Positions 51,444-60,106 of a stretch of 64,000 bases of DNA are shown here, one piece after another (position 1 is the stretch's first letter; every line of letters starts with the position of its first letter). A model generated the notes under the pieces. The model was not told the origin of the DNA and ran no database searches. It saw nothing but the letters and a program-made list of their open reading frames with translations. Origin of the DNA: Plesiomonas shigelloides (GTDB lineage Bacteria; Pseudomonadota; Gammaproteobacteria; Enterobacterales; CAMTGL01); NCBI RefSeq assembly GCF_900087055.1, contig NZ_LT575468.1, positions 868,001-932,000 of the forward strand, written 5' to 3'. The translations under genes were made by a program, and so were the position numbers.

Positions 51444-52076
51444 ATGAAGACATTACTGCCGCTGGCGGCACTCTCCGGGCTGTTATTGACCGGCTGTGCC
51501 GGTAATCAACCCTCGGCAGATCAGCCGTATGTTATGGACAAGAATCAGGTTCAGGTGTTGCCACGCCACAGTCTGGACTTTTTTGTCGACGCGATGGCGC
51601 GTCAGTTGGTGGACTCCAATAAAACGCTGGCGGCCAGTGGGCCGATTGCAGTGGCCTCATTCGTCGATTTACAGCAGATGGATCAAACCAACTGGCTGGG
51701 CAATCTGATGGCCGACTCCTTTATCTATCAGCTGCAACAGCGTGGCATGACAGTGCTGGACTATAAAACCACCGGCCAGATCCGAGTCACGCCGCAAGGG
51801 GATTTTGCCCTGAGCCGTAACTGGCGCGATCTGCAAAAAGCCTATCAGGTGAACAGTGTGCTGACCGGTACCATGTTGCGCCAAGGCTCCGGTATTCAGA
51901 TCAACGCGCGCATTATCCGCTTTAGCGATCGCGTGGTGATCGCCACGGCGCAAGGCTTCTTGCCGGCAGATCGACTGGGGCGCAGTATCGGCAACCCGAA
52001 TCTGGTGCAGATGCGTAATGGGATGATCGTGCGTGGTGATAACCGCTTTACGTCGCCAAGTATTGTGGCGCCGTGA
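51444..52076 (+). CDS. flgO: Flagellar outer-membrane lipoprotein FlgO
   Basis: 210-residue lipoprotein of the polar-flagellum outer-membrane complex. The start at 51444 gives a lipoprotein signal with lipobox LLTGC (Cys18 or so); the frame upstream to 51273 includes the sigma-28 promoter and is not coding. The FlgO domain (IAVASFVDLQQMDQTNWLGNLMADSFIYQLQQRG ... broken here into its key parts: VASFVD, NWLGNL, DSFIYQLQQRG) predominates. Followed by flgP after 102 bases; divergent from flgT. In Vibrio FlgO and FlgP stabilise the flagellum. Confidence 0.9.
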   Translation: MKTLLPLAALSGLLLTGCAGNQPSADQPYVMDKNQVQVLPRHSLDFFVDAMARQLVDSNKTLAASGPIAVASFVDLQQMDQTNWLGNLMADSFIYQLQQRGMTVLDYKTTGQIRVTPQGDFALSRNWRDLQKAYQVNSVLTGTMLRQGSGIQINARIIRFSDRVVIATAQGFLPADRLGRSIGNPNLVQMRNGMIVRGDNRFTSPSIVAP

Positions 52077-52178
52077 GGGTAGGGAAACCGAGCTAACGGT
52101 TAACCTGCGTCATCATGAACCTATTTGATTTATTAGTGACGTCAGCGGCGGTGACTGCGCTGGCGCAGAGGACAAACA

Positions 52179-52634
52179 ATGCGTAAGTGGTTAGGCGTAA
52201 TCGGACTGTGTGGGCTGTTATTGGGTTGCGCCTCGTCGGGTAGCCGGCAGACACTGACCGCGGTCGGTTATGCCCCCATTGCCACTCAAAGCGGCAAAAC
52301 TTTGCAGGAGCGGCAAATTCAGGCCATGCGTGCCTCGCGTTTAGATGCGTATCGCGATATGGCGGAGCAGGTGTATGGTCTGCGCATCAATACCGATTCG
52401 CAAGTCGCCGCCGATGGTGCACTGCGTGATGCGGGGATCCGCTCACAGGCGGCGGGCGTGATCCGCGGGGCGGAAGTGGTACGTAGCTATCCGGTTGGCG
52501 ATAACTATGTGACTGAGCTGCGTTTAGACATGAGTCAGGTCAAACAATTACCGCCACTGCCGGCACCGGCTAAACCCGCAGCGCCAGCACCGCAGCCAGT
52601 GATTTTGGTGCCAGCGCGCGGAGCGACTTACTAA
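52179..52634 (+). CDS. flgP: Flagellar assembly lipoprotein FlgP
   Basis: 151-residue LPP20-type lipoprotein with lipobox LLLGC at the N-terminus. FlgP forms the outer-membrane-associated basal disk or H-ring component in Vibrio and Campylobacter. The core matches the family: ASRLDAYRDMAEQVYGLRI and GAEVVRSYPVGDNYVTELRLDM. A Pro/Ala-rich tail of about 25 residues follows. AGAGGAC precedes the ATG. Same transcript as flgO. Confidence 0.9.
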   Translation: MRKWLGVIGLCGLLLGCASSGSRQTLTAVGYAPIATQSGKTLQERQIQAMRASRLDAYRDMAEQVYGLRINTDSQVAADGALRDAGIRSQAAGVIRGAEVVRSYPVGDNYVTELRLDMSQVKQLPPLPAPAKPAAPAPQPVILVPARGATY

Positions 52635-52662
52635 ACGTAAACTCAACTCAAATTAAGACAAT

Positions 52663-52701
52663 AAAAAAGACAGATGCGCAGGACGACATCTGTCTTTTTT
52701 T
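52663..52701. terminator. Bidirectional terminator between flgP and flgN
   Basis: AAAAAGACAGATG to 52675 pairs with CATCTGTCTTTTT from 52687; A-run before and T-run after the stem make it a terminator in both directions, between convergent flgP and flgN. Confidence 0.93.
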
Positions 52702-52794
52702 GTGTCTTGAGTATTCACATCAACCGGCTCTGAGCAGCAGTCTGCGCGGTTAAGTGGCAATCTCTATTGCTGGAAAGCGCAAGTTAGTGAGGGG

Positions 52795-53214
52795 TTACAC
52801 CCGAACATTATTCCCCAACGTAGAGGTATTACGGGTACGCCCTTCGGCATCGTAGGTCATCATCTCTTTACCGCGAATTGCCATCAGCTGACTTTCCAAA
52901 CGGCTGAGGCTAATCCGCGCTTCTTTCATCACTTCGCCCAGCAATGCATTGCGGGTCTGACAAGAGCTCAGACTTTGGCGAATCGCGACCAAACGCGGAT
53001 CATCGGCCAATAACTGGCTGCGCTCGGGATGCGCCGCAATCGCCTGATCGCCTTGTTGCAGGGTTTGCAGCAACTGATTTTTTTGCTCGCTCAATGCCTG
53101 AATTTGTTCGGCATCGTGGGCAATCAGAGCTTGCAGCTCCTGCTCAATCAGAGGATCCAGCGCCAGCAGTGTTTGCTGCTGCTGTTCAAGTAAGTCGTTG
53201 ATGCTCAGCGTCAT
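52795..53214 (-). CDS. flgN: Flagellar export chaperone FlgN
   Basis: 139-residue helical cytoplasmic chaperone for the hook-filament junction proteins FlgK and FlgL. Leu/Gln-rich heptad-like N-terminal half (LLEQQQQTLLALDPLIEQELQAL region) and a C-terminal segment with little structure (YDAEGRTRNTSTLGNNVRV) are typical. It lies downstream of flgM in the same orientation, as in Vibrio and Salmonella. Assignment rests on position and composition more than on motifs. Confidence 0.9.
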   Translation of the reverse strand: MTLSINDLLEQQQQTLLALDPLIEQELQALIAHDAEQIQALSEQKNQLLQTLQQGDQAIAAHPERSQLLADDPRLVAIRQSLSSCQTRNALLGEVMKEARISLSRLESQLMAIRGKEMMTYDAEGRTRNTSTLGNNVRV

Positions 53215-53269
53215 GATGATTCCGTTTCGGGGTCAGCGCCGCGCCGGTCTTCTGATGGCCGGTCTGACG

Positions 53270-53587
53270 TTAGTGAGAGCCTGACTCTAACTTAAGCAAA
53301 TTCGCGGCCAGCTTTTCCGGGTTAACCTGATATTCACCACTTTCAACGGCGGCTTTCAGACGCGCCACTTTAGCGCTGTCAAAGCTCATGTCACTGCTGA
53401 CTTGTTTCGGGATCTGGCTCAATTCTTGTGCCTGTGAGGTTAAGGTAACACCGTCACGGGCAACGGCCGGCTGCTGTGGCGCGGCAGTCGCGTCGGCATT
53501 GACGGCTGCATTGGCGTTGGTGGATTTTTTACCCACCGGCGCAGAATTCATCTTCAGGGCGTAATTTAATTTATCGATGCTGCTCAT
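53270..53587 (-). CDS. flgM: Anti-sigma-28 factor FlgM
   Basis: 105-residue anti-sigma factor that holds FliA inactive until hook completion. The N-terminal export region (MSSIDKLNYALKMNSA) is unstructured and the C-terminal half has the sigma-binding helices (FDSAKVARLKAAVESGEYQVNPEKLAANLLKLE). An internal Ala/Asn-rich stretch is low complexity. A sigma-28 promoter lies 62-88 bases upstream, so FlgM is autoregulated by its target as in other species. Confidence 0.95.
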   Translation of the reverse strand: MSSIDKLNYALKMNSAPVGKKSTNANAAVNADATAAPQQPAVARDGVTLTSQAQELSQIPKQVSSDMSFDSAKVARLKAAVESGEYQVNPEKLAANLLKLESGSH

Positions 53588-53648
53588 GTTTATAGTCCTG
53601 CGGCGAATTGAATTTTAGTCATTCACTGTCTGTCGCTCTTGTTATAGC

Positions 53649-53675
53649 GTATCGGCGTAGCAAATGATTACTTGA
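53649..53675 (-). promoter_or_regulatory. Sigma-28 (FliA) promoter before flgM
   Basis: Reverse strand: TCAAGTAA (53675-53668), 11-base spacer, GCCGATAC (53656-53649); 12 of 16 positions match TAAAGTTT-N11-GCCGATAA with exact spacing. It lies between flgA and flgM and would drive flgM-flgN. Confidence 0.82.
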
Positions 53676-53713
53676 ATAATTATTTTCGCCTTTTTTGCTG
53701 TGCTTACCGGCAG

Positions 53714-54445
53714 TTAATAAGTGACAACCGCTTCACCAACACGGCTGACGACCGCATTAATCACGCGCTGCGAACGGCTATTGCGGATCTGAATAGTGTC
53801 GCCGACGGTGCCATTGCCGAGCGCGGTGCCGGAGGCCACCACACTCAAGCCCGGCTTACCGGCTTTGAGTACCACGCGATCGCCTTTGCACACCTGACAA
53901 ATTTGCGCGGTGCTGATAGGGGCATTGGCATTGAGAGGTTTGATGGTTTTGGCGCCAACCAGCTCGTCAACATTGTCAAAAATCCGTGCTTGCGCTTGGC
54001 GCACATCTTTATACACCACGTTCAGATCATCGGCCTGCAACACCGTATCGCTACGCATCGCGCGGGCGCTCACCACGACTGGGCTGACCGACAAAATTTT
54101 GACCGGTACATACACTTGCCAGTTTTGGGTCGGGCAACGCACCAATACGGTGGCCCGTGAGGTAATAGTTTGCCGCCCCGGTAAGGTAGTTTCTAAATCG
54201 GTAGCACAGCGTTCAAATTTGAGACGCGGATCGAGCGGCGTAACCCGAACTTGATGCTGGAGCGTGTTTTCTGACGGTAACTGGCTGATCACAAAGGATT
54301 CTGCGGCTTGCGTAATGCTCGACGGCTCCTGATAGGCGGGTTCAGCATTGGCGGCCATGCCATTTTCGTTTAAGAAAAGGCAGAATATGCCGATAAACAA
54401 ACCAATAGGGCGAGTCGCCTTGGACACTGGCGTTGAGAAAAACAC
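53714..54445 (-). CDS. flgA: P-ring assembly chaperone FlgA
   Basis: Periplasmic chaperone for FlgI, 243 residues from a GTG at 54445 that has AGGAG seven to eight bases upstream; the longer frame begins with TTG at 54466 inside that site. A signal peptide (GLFIGIFCLFLNENGMAANA) is followed by the SAF domain (VVSARAMRSDTVLQADDLNVVYKD, TIKPLNANAPI) and the C-terminal FlgA domain (GTALGNGTVGDTIQIRNSRSQRVINAVV). Divergent from cheV over a 92-base interval. Confidence 0.93.
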   Translation of the reverse strand: MFFSTPVSKATRPIGLFIGIFCLFLNENGMAANAEPAYQEPSSITQAAESFVISQLPSENTLQHQVRVTPLDPRLKFERCATDLETTLPGRQTITSRATVLVRCPTQNWQVYVPVKILSVSPVVVSARAMRSDTVLQADDLNVVYKDVRQAQARIFDNVDELVGAKTIKPLNANAPISTAQICQVCKGDRVVLKAGKPGLSVVASGTALGNGTVGDTIQIRNSRSQRVINAVVSRVGEAVVTY

Positions 54446-54482
54446 AAAACGTCTCCTGTTATGCAAAATACCTCTGATATCC

Positions 54483-54521
54483 TAAGGGGTATACGAGTTA
54501 TAAGAAACACTTTAAATACCC
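54483..54521. repeat. Inverted repeat in the flgA-cheV interval
   Basis: AGGGGTAT near 54485 and ATACCCCT near 54520 are complementary across about 25 bases in the 92-base divergent promoter interval. It may be a regulator dyad; no sigma-28 or sigma-54 promoter is convincing here. Confidence 0.4.
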
Positions 54522-54537
54522 CTGGGAGTAGCACGTT

Positions 54538-55479
54538 ATGGCGGGAATTCTGGATTCGGTCAATCAGCGCACACAATTAGTCGGACAGAACCGACTGGAG
54601 CTGCTGACATTTAAACTCAACGGGTCACAGCGTTACGGCATTAACGTGTTTAAAGTACGCGAAGTGCTGCAGTGCCCGCGCCTGACCATGCTACCGAATC
54701 TTAATCCGATCGTAAAAGGCATCGCGCATATCCGGGGTCAGACCATTTCGGTGATCGACATGAGCTTGGCGATTGGTGGTAAGCCGGTCGATGATCCGTC
54801 TAAGTGCTTTATCATCATCTCTGAGTATAACCGCTCGGTGCAGGGCTTTTTGGTACAGTCTGTTGAGCGCATTATCAACATGAACTGGGAGTCCATTCTG
54901 CCACCACCAAAAGGCGCGGGTAAAATTAACTACCTGACTGCGGTGACCGAGGTGGATAAAGAGCTGGTTGAGATTTTGGATGTGGAGCGCATCCTGGATG
55001 AGATTTCACCGGTGCGCACTCACATCAGCCAAGACGTGCTGGATGAGACGGTGGCGCAGGCGCAAGAAGTGGTGAATGCCGGTAAGAAAATTCTGGTTGC
55101 CGATGACTCCAGTGTGGCACGTAAGCAGATTGAACGCGCGCTGACCTCCGTGGGGCTGGAATGCGAGATGGCCAAAGATGGCCGCGAAGCGCTGAATCGC
55201 CTGCGTCAGGTGGCATCGGAAGGCCGCGTAACGGATTACTATGCGCTGGTGATTTCCGATATCGAAATGCCGGAGATGGACGGCTATACCCTGACCGCCG
55301 AGATCCGCAGTAATGAACAGCTTAAAGGTCTGCATGTGATTTTGCACACTTCGCTTAGCGGTGTGTTTAACCAAGCGATGGTAAGCAAAGTGGGCGCGAA
55401 TAACTTTATCGCCAAATTTAATCCCGACGAGCTGGCCGGTGCGGTTAAGCAGGCACTTCAGCAATTAGCAACAGAGTAA
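54538..55479 (+). CDS. cheV: Chemotaxis protein CheV
   Basis: 313-residue CheW-receiver fusion. The CheW-like coupling domain spans about residues 20-170 (RYGINVFKVREVL, MLPNLNPIVKGIAHIRGQTISVIDMS), and the receiver domain about 185-310 (KILVADDSSVARKQIERAL, phospho-acceptor Asp241 in LVISDIEMPEMDGY, Thr/Ser and Lys of the C-terminal switch in HTSLSG and FIAKFNP). It couples receptors to CheA and may act as phosphate sink. GGGAG precedes the ATG. Operon with cheR. Confidence 0.96.
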   Translation: MAGILDSVNQRTQLVGQNRLELLTFKLNGSQRYGINVFKVREVLQCPRLTMLPNLNPIVKGIAHIRGQTISVIDMSLAIGGKPVDDPSKCFIIISEYNRSVQGFLVQSVERIINMNWESILPPPKGAGKINYLTAVTEVDKELVEILDVERILDEISPVRTHISQDVLDETVAQAQEVVNAGKKILVADDSSVARKQIERALTSVGLECEMAKDGREALNRLRQVASEGRVTDYYALVISDIEMPEMDGYTLTAEIRSNEQLKGLHVILHTSLSGVFNQAMVSKVGANNFIAKFNPDELAGAVKQALQQLATE

Positions 55480-55482
55480 TCA

Positions 55483-56319
55483 ATGAATTCAGTAAGCATC
55501 AGTGATCAGGAATATAAAGAGTTCAGCCGTTTTCTGGAGTCTCAGTGCGGGATTGTACTGGGGGATAATAAACAATATTTGGTGCGCAGCCGCCTGACTC
55601 CGCTGCTGTCGCGCTATGGTTATGCTCATCTGTCTGAACTGCTCAAGCATACCCTGACCGGCATGAACCGTGATCTGCGGATGTCGGTTGTTGATGCGAT
55701 GACCACCAACGAAACCCTGTGGTTTCGCGATAACTACCCGTTCGACATTCTGGCCGAGCGTTTGTTGCCTGAGCTGGCACAGAGCAAGCGGCCACTGAAG
55801 ATTTGGTCGGCAGCTTGTTCTTCTGGCCAAGAGCCGTACTCGATTGCGATGACAGTGCTGGAGATGCAAGCGCGTCGCCCGGGCATGCTGGCCGGTCCAC
55901 AGCCGGTGCAGATCGTCGGTACCGATATCTCTCCGCAGATGTTGGATTTATGCCGCGAGGCGGCTTACGACAATCTGGCGCTGGGTCGCGGCCTGTCACC
56001 GGAGCGTAAGCGCATGTTCTTTGAAGCGTTGCCGGATGGCCGGATGCGCCTCAACAGCAAAGTGCGCAGCATGGTGTCATTCAAGCCGCTGAACTTGAAA
56101 GAGAGCTATGCGCTGATGGGCAAGTTCGACATCATTTTCTGTCGTAACGTGCTGATTTACTTCTCCGCCGAGATGAAGTCTAAGGTGATTAACCAGCTGG
56201 CTACGTGCCTGAATCCGGGTGGTTACCTGCTGCTGGGCGCGTCGGAATCAATGAGCGGCTTGAGTGAGCGCTTTGAGATGGTGCGTTGCAATCCGGGCAT
56301 TATTTATCGCTTGAAGTAA
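55483..56319 (+). CDS. cheR: Chemotaxis protein methyltransferase CheR
   Basis: SAM-dependent glutamate methyltransferase of chemoreceptors, 278 residues. N-terminal helical domain (about 1-80) and C-terminal SAM domain with TNETLWFRDNYPFD, WSAACSSGQEPYSIAM (SAM motif I, about 108-123), IVGTDISPQML, and FDIIFCRNVLIYFS (about 215-228). Start is three bases after the cheV stop. Typical length; ends with GNPGI-like RCNPGIIYRLK. Confidence 0.96.
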   Translation: MNSVSISDQEYKEFSRFLESQCGIVLGDNKQYLVRSRLTPLLSRYGYAHLSELLKHTLTGMNRDLRMSVVDAMTTNETLWFRDNYPFDILAERLLPELAQSKRPLKIWSAACSSGQEPYSIAMTVLEMQARRPGMLAGPQPVQIVGTDISPQMLDLCREAAYDNLALGRGLSPERKRMFFEALPDGRMRLNSKVRSMVSFKPLNLKESYALMGKFDIIFCRNVLIYFSAEMKSKVINQLATCLNPGGYLLLGASESMSGLSERFEMVRCNPGIIYRLK

Positions 56320-56431
56320 GCGCGTAGGCCGCTGTGCCTATGCCGCATCGGTTTATTGTGTAGGGCCGGACACCACGATCAGCGCGGTTCCGCAGGCTGC
56401 GTTGATCAGCTTTCCGGTTTTCCCGGCCGTC

Positions 56432-56455
56432 CCCCGACCTCTGTCGGGGTTTTTT
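56432..56455 (+). terminator. Terminator after cheR
   Basis: CCCCGAC (56432-56438), four-base loop, GTCGGGG (56443-56449), six Ts. Canonical Rho-independent terminator for cheV-cheR. Confidence 0.95.
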
Positions 56456-56512
56456 GTTTCGGTCGCGGGTGATTATCGCTACTTGCCGCGCGGCGTTGTT
56501 TTTATCCTTCTC

Positions 56513-56631
56513 TTATCTCTTATCTCTTATCTCTTATCTCTTATCTCTTATCTCTTATCTCTTATCTCTTATTTCTTATTTCTTATTTCTTATTTCTTAT
56601 TTCTTATTTCTTATTTCTTATTTCTTATCTC
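56513..56631 (+). repeat. Heptanucleotide tandem repeat, 17 units
   Basis: Eight exact copies of TTATCTC (56513-56568), eight exact copies of TTATTTC (56569-56624), and one more TTATCTC (56625-56631). A C-to-T change is shared by one contiguous block of eight, suggesting that a variant unit was amplified. The tract lies between the cheR terminator and the flgB promoter. It is pyrimidine-only apart from one A per unit. Unit length seven is not a multiple of three, so copy changes would shift any frame; no credible gene crosses it. Confidence 0.97.
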
Positions 56632-56868
56632 TGGTCCCTTTGTTAATCGGCTTTGGGCGCTTTGGTGCCGTTCTCTTTTCTGCATGATGAATTCACGGGT
56701 ATTTGCCGGCGGCAGGGCTTTGCCGTTTTTGCCGTTGGGTGGTGGGGAGATTGCCGCTAAAGATTGATACGTGGTGTTGAGCTAAGCGCGGTGTAGGCAG
56801 GCAGAGCTATGCCTAGCGTGCGGCGCGTGGGCAAATGGTCTGCAGGGAAATGACAACCGGCGGTGTCT

Positions 56869-56886
56869 TGGCATTAAGTTTGCTTT
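56869..56886 (+). promoter_or_regulatory. Sigma-54 promoter before flgB
   Basis: TGGCAT from 56869 and TTGCTT from 56880, with GG (56870-56871) and GC (56882-56883) separated by exactly ten bases, as required for RpoN promoters. It is 31 bases before the flgB start. In Vibrio the flgB operon is RpoN/FlrC dependent. Confidence 0.8.
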
Positions 56887-56917
56887 ACCGCCAGACAGAT
56901 GTATTCGGAGAATGATG

Positions 56918-57328
56918 ATGGCAATCAGTTTCGATAAGGCGCTGGGGATCCACCAGTACACCCCGGGCCTGCGTAACCAGCGTACCGAAATGCTGGCCAG
57001 TAATATCGCCAATGCCGATACCCCAGGCTACAAAGCGCGGGATATGGACTTTTCTCAGGCGCTGGATCAAGCCATTGCGCAGGGCAGTGACCAGTTAACC
57101 GGTGGCAGTTTGGCGATGACCGATTCTCGCCACATTGCGGCGTCGGCCGATTTTTCTGGCGTGAAGGGATACCGCATTCCCAATCAGCCCGACAGTGGCG
57201 ACGGTAACACCGTAGATTTGCAGGTGGAACGTAACCTGTTTATGGAAAACACCATTGAATATCAGGCTTCCCTGCAGTTTCTGGGCAGCAAGTTTTCCGG
57301 TCTGAAAAAAGCCATTCGCGGAGACTAA
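56918..57328 (+). CDS. flgB: Flagellar proximal rod protein FlgB
   Basis: 136 residues from the third of three consecutive in-frame ATGs (56912, 56915, 56918), which has CGGAG at the best distance. Contains the rod/hook N-terminal motif ([27 protein letters not shown]) and ends with the family's C-terminal helix ([21 protein letters not shown]). Forms the proximal rod above the MS ring. First gene of the sigma-54 driven flgBCDE unit. Confidence 0.96.
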   Translation: MAISFDKALGIHQYTPGLRNQRTEMLASNIANADTPGYKARDMDFSQALDQAIAQGSDQLTGGSLAMTDSRHIAASADFSGVKGYRIPNQPDSGDGNTVDLQVERNLFMENTIEYQASLQFLGSKFSGLKKAIRGD

Positions 57329-57330
57329 GT

Positions 57331-57744
57331 ATGAGTCTGTTTAATGTATTTAACGTGGCTGGTACGGCCATGAGCGCGCAGTCAGTACGACTGAACACCA
57401 CCGCCAGTAACTTGGCCAACGCCGACAGCGTGAGCAGTTCTGCGGATCAAACCTACAAAGCGCGTCATCCGGTATTCAATGCGGTGTTGGACGATGCGAT
57501 GAGCGATTCGAGCAGTGTGCCGGTATCGGTCGCGGGCATCATTGAAAGCCAAAAGCCGCTGGATATGGAGTACAGCCCTGATCATCCGTTGGCGAACAAA
57601 GACGGTTATATCTTCAAGCCAAACGTGAATGTGATGGAAGAGATGGCGGACATGATTTCTGCGTCGCGCTCTTACCAGACCAACGTGCAAGTGGCCGATG
57701 CGGCTAAGCAAATGGCCATGCAAACCCTGAATCTGGGTAAGTAA
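57331..57744 (+). CDS. flgC: Flagellar proximal rod protein FlgC
   Basis: 137-residue rod protein. N-terminal AMSAQSVRLNTTASNLANADS and C-terminal NVNVMEEMADMISASRSYQTNVQVADAAKQMAMQTLNLGK are the conserved coiled-coil forming ends of the family (the second quoted by parts: VNVMEEMADMI, SRSYQTNV). It starts two bases after the flgB stop with GGAGAC as site. Confidence 0.96.
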   Translation: MSLFNVFNVAGTAMSAQSVRLNTTASNLANADSVSSSADQTYKARHPVFNAVLDDAMSDSSSVPVSVAGIIESQKPLDMEYSPDHPLANKDGYIFKPNVNVMEEMADMISASRSYQTNVQVADAAKQMAMQTLNLGK

Positions 57745-57754
57745 GGAGTAACAG

Positions 57755-58672
57755 ATGATTGACCCTACCTTACGTAGTAATAACTACCTAGAGCAGGTGA
57801 GCCGGCAAAGTAATGCCGCCGGTGGCAAAGCGGCAACCGACGGTACGCAAAAATCAGCGGCTGACGGCACCAATAAGACCAGCGATGCGGACAATACCCG
57901 CCCGAATGAGACCCCAACCGGTGGCGCGACGGCTTCGTTAAATCAGCAAGATTTTATGCGTCTGTTGACGCAGCAGCTGGCGTATCAAGATCCGTTCAAT
58001 CCGGTCAGTAACGATCAGATGGTGTCGCAGATGGCGTCATTCGCCACCGTTGACGGCATCAACAAGATGGGCGATCAGTTTGCGGTGATGAACCAGCTGA
58101 TGGGCTCTGGTCAGGCGCTGCAGGCGTCATCGCTGGTGGGCCAAGACGTGTTGTTGCCAACCTCGGATGTATGGCTGGAAAACGGTCAGGTCAGCGGGGC
58201 GATCTTCTCCAAAAATGGTGAGAAGCTCAACAACCTCTCGATTCGCGTTGAAGATGAAAATGGCCAGCTGATCAAAACCATTGATATGGGCGGCGAGAAA
58301 GATGGCGTGATCCGCTTTAACTGGGATGGTACCGATAAAGACGGTAATCCGGTTCCAGAAGGCAAATACAAGCTGAAAGCGACTGCCGAGATTGAAGGCG
58401 AGAACAAGGATATTACCGACCAGTTGGCGACGTATCACCGCGTGAGCAGTGTGGTATTGCAGTCCGATGCCGGTGCGCTGATCAACGTCAAGGGTGTCGA
58501 AGGCGGTGTTCCACTTGGCAACATTCTGGAAGTGGGCAAAGTGAATGGTTCAGATGGTGGGTCGAGCGGCTCTGATGACAAGAAGCCGTATACGCCGGTA
58601 ATGCAAACTGGACTGATGAACGACAACGATAAAGAAGAAACTGACGAACAACGTTTACGGAGATTTTTATAA
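57755..58672 (+). CDS. flgD: Flagellar hook cap protein FlgD
   Basis: 305 residues, longer than the roughly 230 of Salmonella FlgD because of a Thr/Asn/Asp-rich stretch at 25-60 and a C-terminal tail (about 265-305, SGSDDKKPYTP). The N-terminal conserved part is LNQQDFMRLLTQQLAYQDPFNPVSNDQMVSQMASFA and the FlgD Ig-like domain holds FNWDGTDKDGNPVPEGKYK. AAGGAG precedes the ATG. It directs hook subunit polymerisation and is discarded at completion. Its stop overlaps the flgE start. Confidence 0.95.
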   Translation: MIDPTLRSNNYLEQVSRQSNAAGGKAATDGTQKSAADGTNKTSDADNTRPNETPTGGATASLNQQDFMRLLTQQLAYQDPFNPVSNDQMVSQMASFATVDGINKMGDQFAVMNQLMGSGQALQASSLVGQDVLLPTSDVWLENGQVSGAIFSKNGEKLNNLSIRVEDENGQLIKTIDMGGEKDGVIRFNWDGTDKDGNPVPEGKYKLKATAEIEGENKDITDQLATYHRVSSVVLQSDAGALINVKGVEGGVPLGNILEVGKVNGSDGGSSGSDDKKPYTPVMQTGLMNDNDKEETDEQRLRRFL

Positions 58673-59967
58673 TGTCGAGTATTTCCCTGAGTGGCCTGTT
58701 TGCTGCGCAAAAGGATCTGAGCACCACCAGTAACAACATTGCCAACGCCAATACTGTCGGCTTTAAAGAATCCCGTGCTGAGTTTTCGGATGTGTATTCT
58801 TCCTCCATTTTCTCAAACCCGAAAACCACCGTCGGCGGCGGTGTGCAGACGGCGATGATTTCTCAGCAGTTCCATGAAGGCTCGACCCGTTATACCAATA
58901 ACCCACTGGATTTGCGGGTCAACGGTAAGGGCTTTTTTGCCGTCAGTAACGGCATGGATTACAAAGATGTCAGCCTGACGCGCGCCGGTGAGTTTAAGCT
59001 GAACAAAGATAACTACATTGTGAACTCAGCCGGTCAGTATCTGCGTGTGCTGCCGGTGGATGCCAAAGGTCAGGCGTCTTCCGTGAGTTTGCAAGCCTCT
59101 AGCCCGGTACAGGTACCCACCGAGGCCGGTCAGCCATCAGCGTCAACCAAACTGGATGTTGGGGTAAACCTGCCAGCTAACCAAGCAGCTGTTACTAAAA
59201 CACCATTTAATTTTGACGATCCGGATACTTACAGCAAATCCACTTCAACCAGCATCTATGACTCATTGGGTAACAGCTACTCGATGACCACCTACTTTGC
59301 TAAAACAGCCGATAACACGTGGGAAGCCTATACCACGGTGACCGATAAAGACGGTAACGAAAAAGCGTTGGATATCGATGGCGGTGAAGCGAGTGGCGGT
59401 ACTGGCCAAAAAGGCGTGAAGCTGGAGTTCAACAGTGATGGCTCACTGAAAACGCAAAAACCAACCAATCCGAAAACGGTCAGCATGGCGGCAGCCGGCA
59501 TCAACTTGAACGGTGCCGATACCGCGCAGACCTTAGAAATTAATTTCGATAAGCCGACACAGTACGCCTCTGATTTTAACGTGAAAAAGATCAACGAAAA
59601 CGGCGTGGTTGTGGGTCGTCTGACCAAGGTGGATATTAGTCCTGACGGTTTGCTGGTGGCGAACTACAGCAACGGTAAGAGCGAGTATCTGGGTAAAGTG
59701 ATGCTGGTGACCGTACCGAACGAACAAGGTCTGACTCAGATTGGTGGCACCCAGTGGCGCGCGACACCTGATTCTGGTGCGATGCTGATTGGTGAGCCAG
59801 GTAAAGGCTCCAACGGTAAGATCATGAGCGGTGCGCTGGAAGAGTCCAACACCAACATGACCATCGAGCTGGTGGATCTGATCTCGGCACAGCGTAACTT
59901 CCAAGCGAACTCCCGTGCGCTGGAAATTGACCAAGGCTTGCAGCAGACCATCTTGCAGATCCGCTAA
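58672..59967 (+). CDS. flgE: Flagellar hook protein FlgE
   Basis: 431-residue hook subunit. The N-terminal motif SGLFAAQKDLSTTSNNIANANTVGFKESRAEF and C-terminal GALEESNTNMTIELVDLISAQRNFQANSRALE are diagnostic (key parts: SNNIANANTVGF and LVDLISAQRNFQ). The ATG overlaps the flgD stop (TAATG). A terminator follows at 59998, making flgE the last gene of this unit. Confidence 0.97.
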   Translation: MSSISLSGLFAAQKDLSTTSNNIANANTVGFKESRAEFSDVYSSSIFSNPKTTVGGGVQTAMISQQFHEGSTRYTNNPLDLRVNGKGFFAVSNGMDYKDVSLTRAGEFKLNKDNYIVNSAGQYLRVLPVDAKGQASSVSLQASSPVQVPTEAGQPSASTKLDVGVNLPANQAAVTKTPFNFDDPDTYSKSTSTSIYDSLGNSYSMTTYFAKTADNTWEAYTTVTDKDGNEKALDIDGGEASGGTGQKGVKLEFNSDGSLKTQKPTNPKTVSMAAAGINLNGADTAQTLEINFDKPTQYASDFNVKKINENGVVVGRLTKVDISPDGLLVANYSNGKSEYLGKVMLVTVPNEQGLTQIGGTQWRATPDSGAMLIGEPGKGSNGKIMSGALEESNTNMTIELVDLISAQRNFQANSRALEIDQGLQQTILQIR

Positions 59968-59997
59968 TTCCATTTTGCCGTAACACATTTGCTTTCG

Positions 59998-60047
59998 CGC
60001 TGAGTTAGCCCACCAAGATCCACGGTATGGGCATAACTCAGCGTTTT
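59998..60047 (+). terminator. Terminator after flgE
   Basis: CGCTGAGTTA plus GCCC (59998-60011) pairs with GGGC, one bulged A and TAACTCAGCG (60029-60043), followed by TTTT. A long, near-perfect stem that separates flgBCDE from flgFGIJ. Confidence 0.85.
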
Positions 60048-60106
60048 AATAGCAGCAAAGTGTACTCGGCCGCATTATCTCACTCGTACTGACGTGAGCG
60101 AGGTAT

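Larger units (their letters stand above)
56320..56917. other. cheR-flgB intergenic region
   Basis: 598 bases holding, in order, the cheR terminator, the 119-base heptanucleotide repeat, about 235 bases with no recognisable feature, and the sigma-54 promoter for flgB. The 121-codon forward frame across the repeat starts with TTG and encodes mostly repeat, so it is not accepted. Confidence 0.7.

Noticed and set aside
56402-56767. 121-codon frame through the heptanucleotide repeat, considered as a phase-variable membrane protein
   Set aside because: TTG start inside the cheR terminator region, no ribosome-binding site, most of the frame is the repeat itself.
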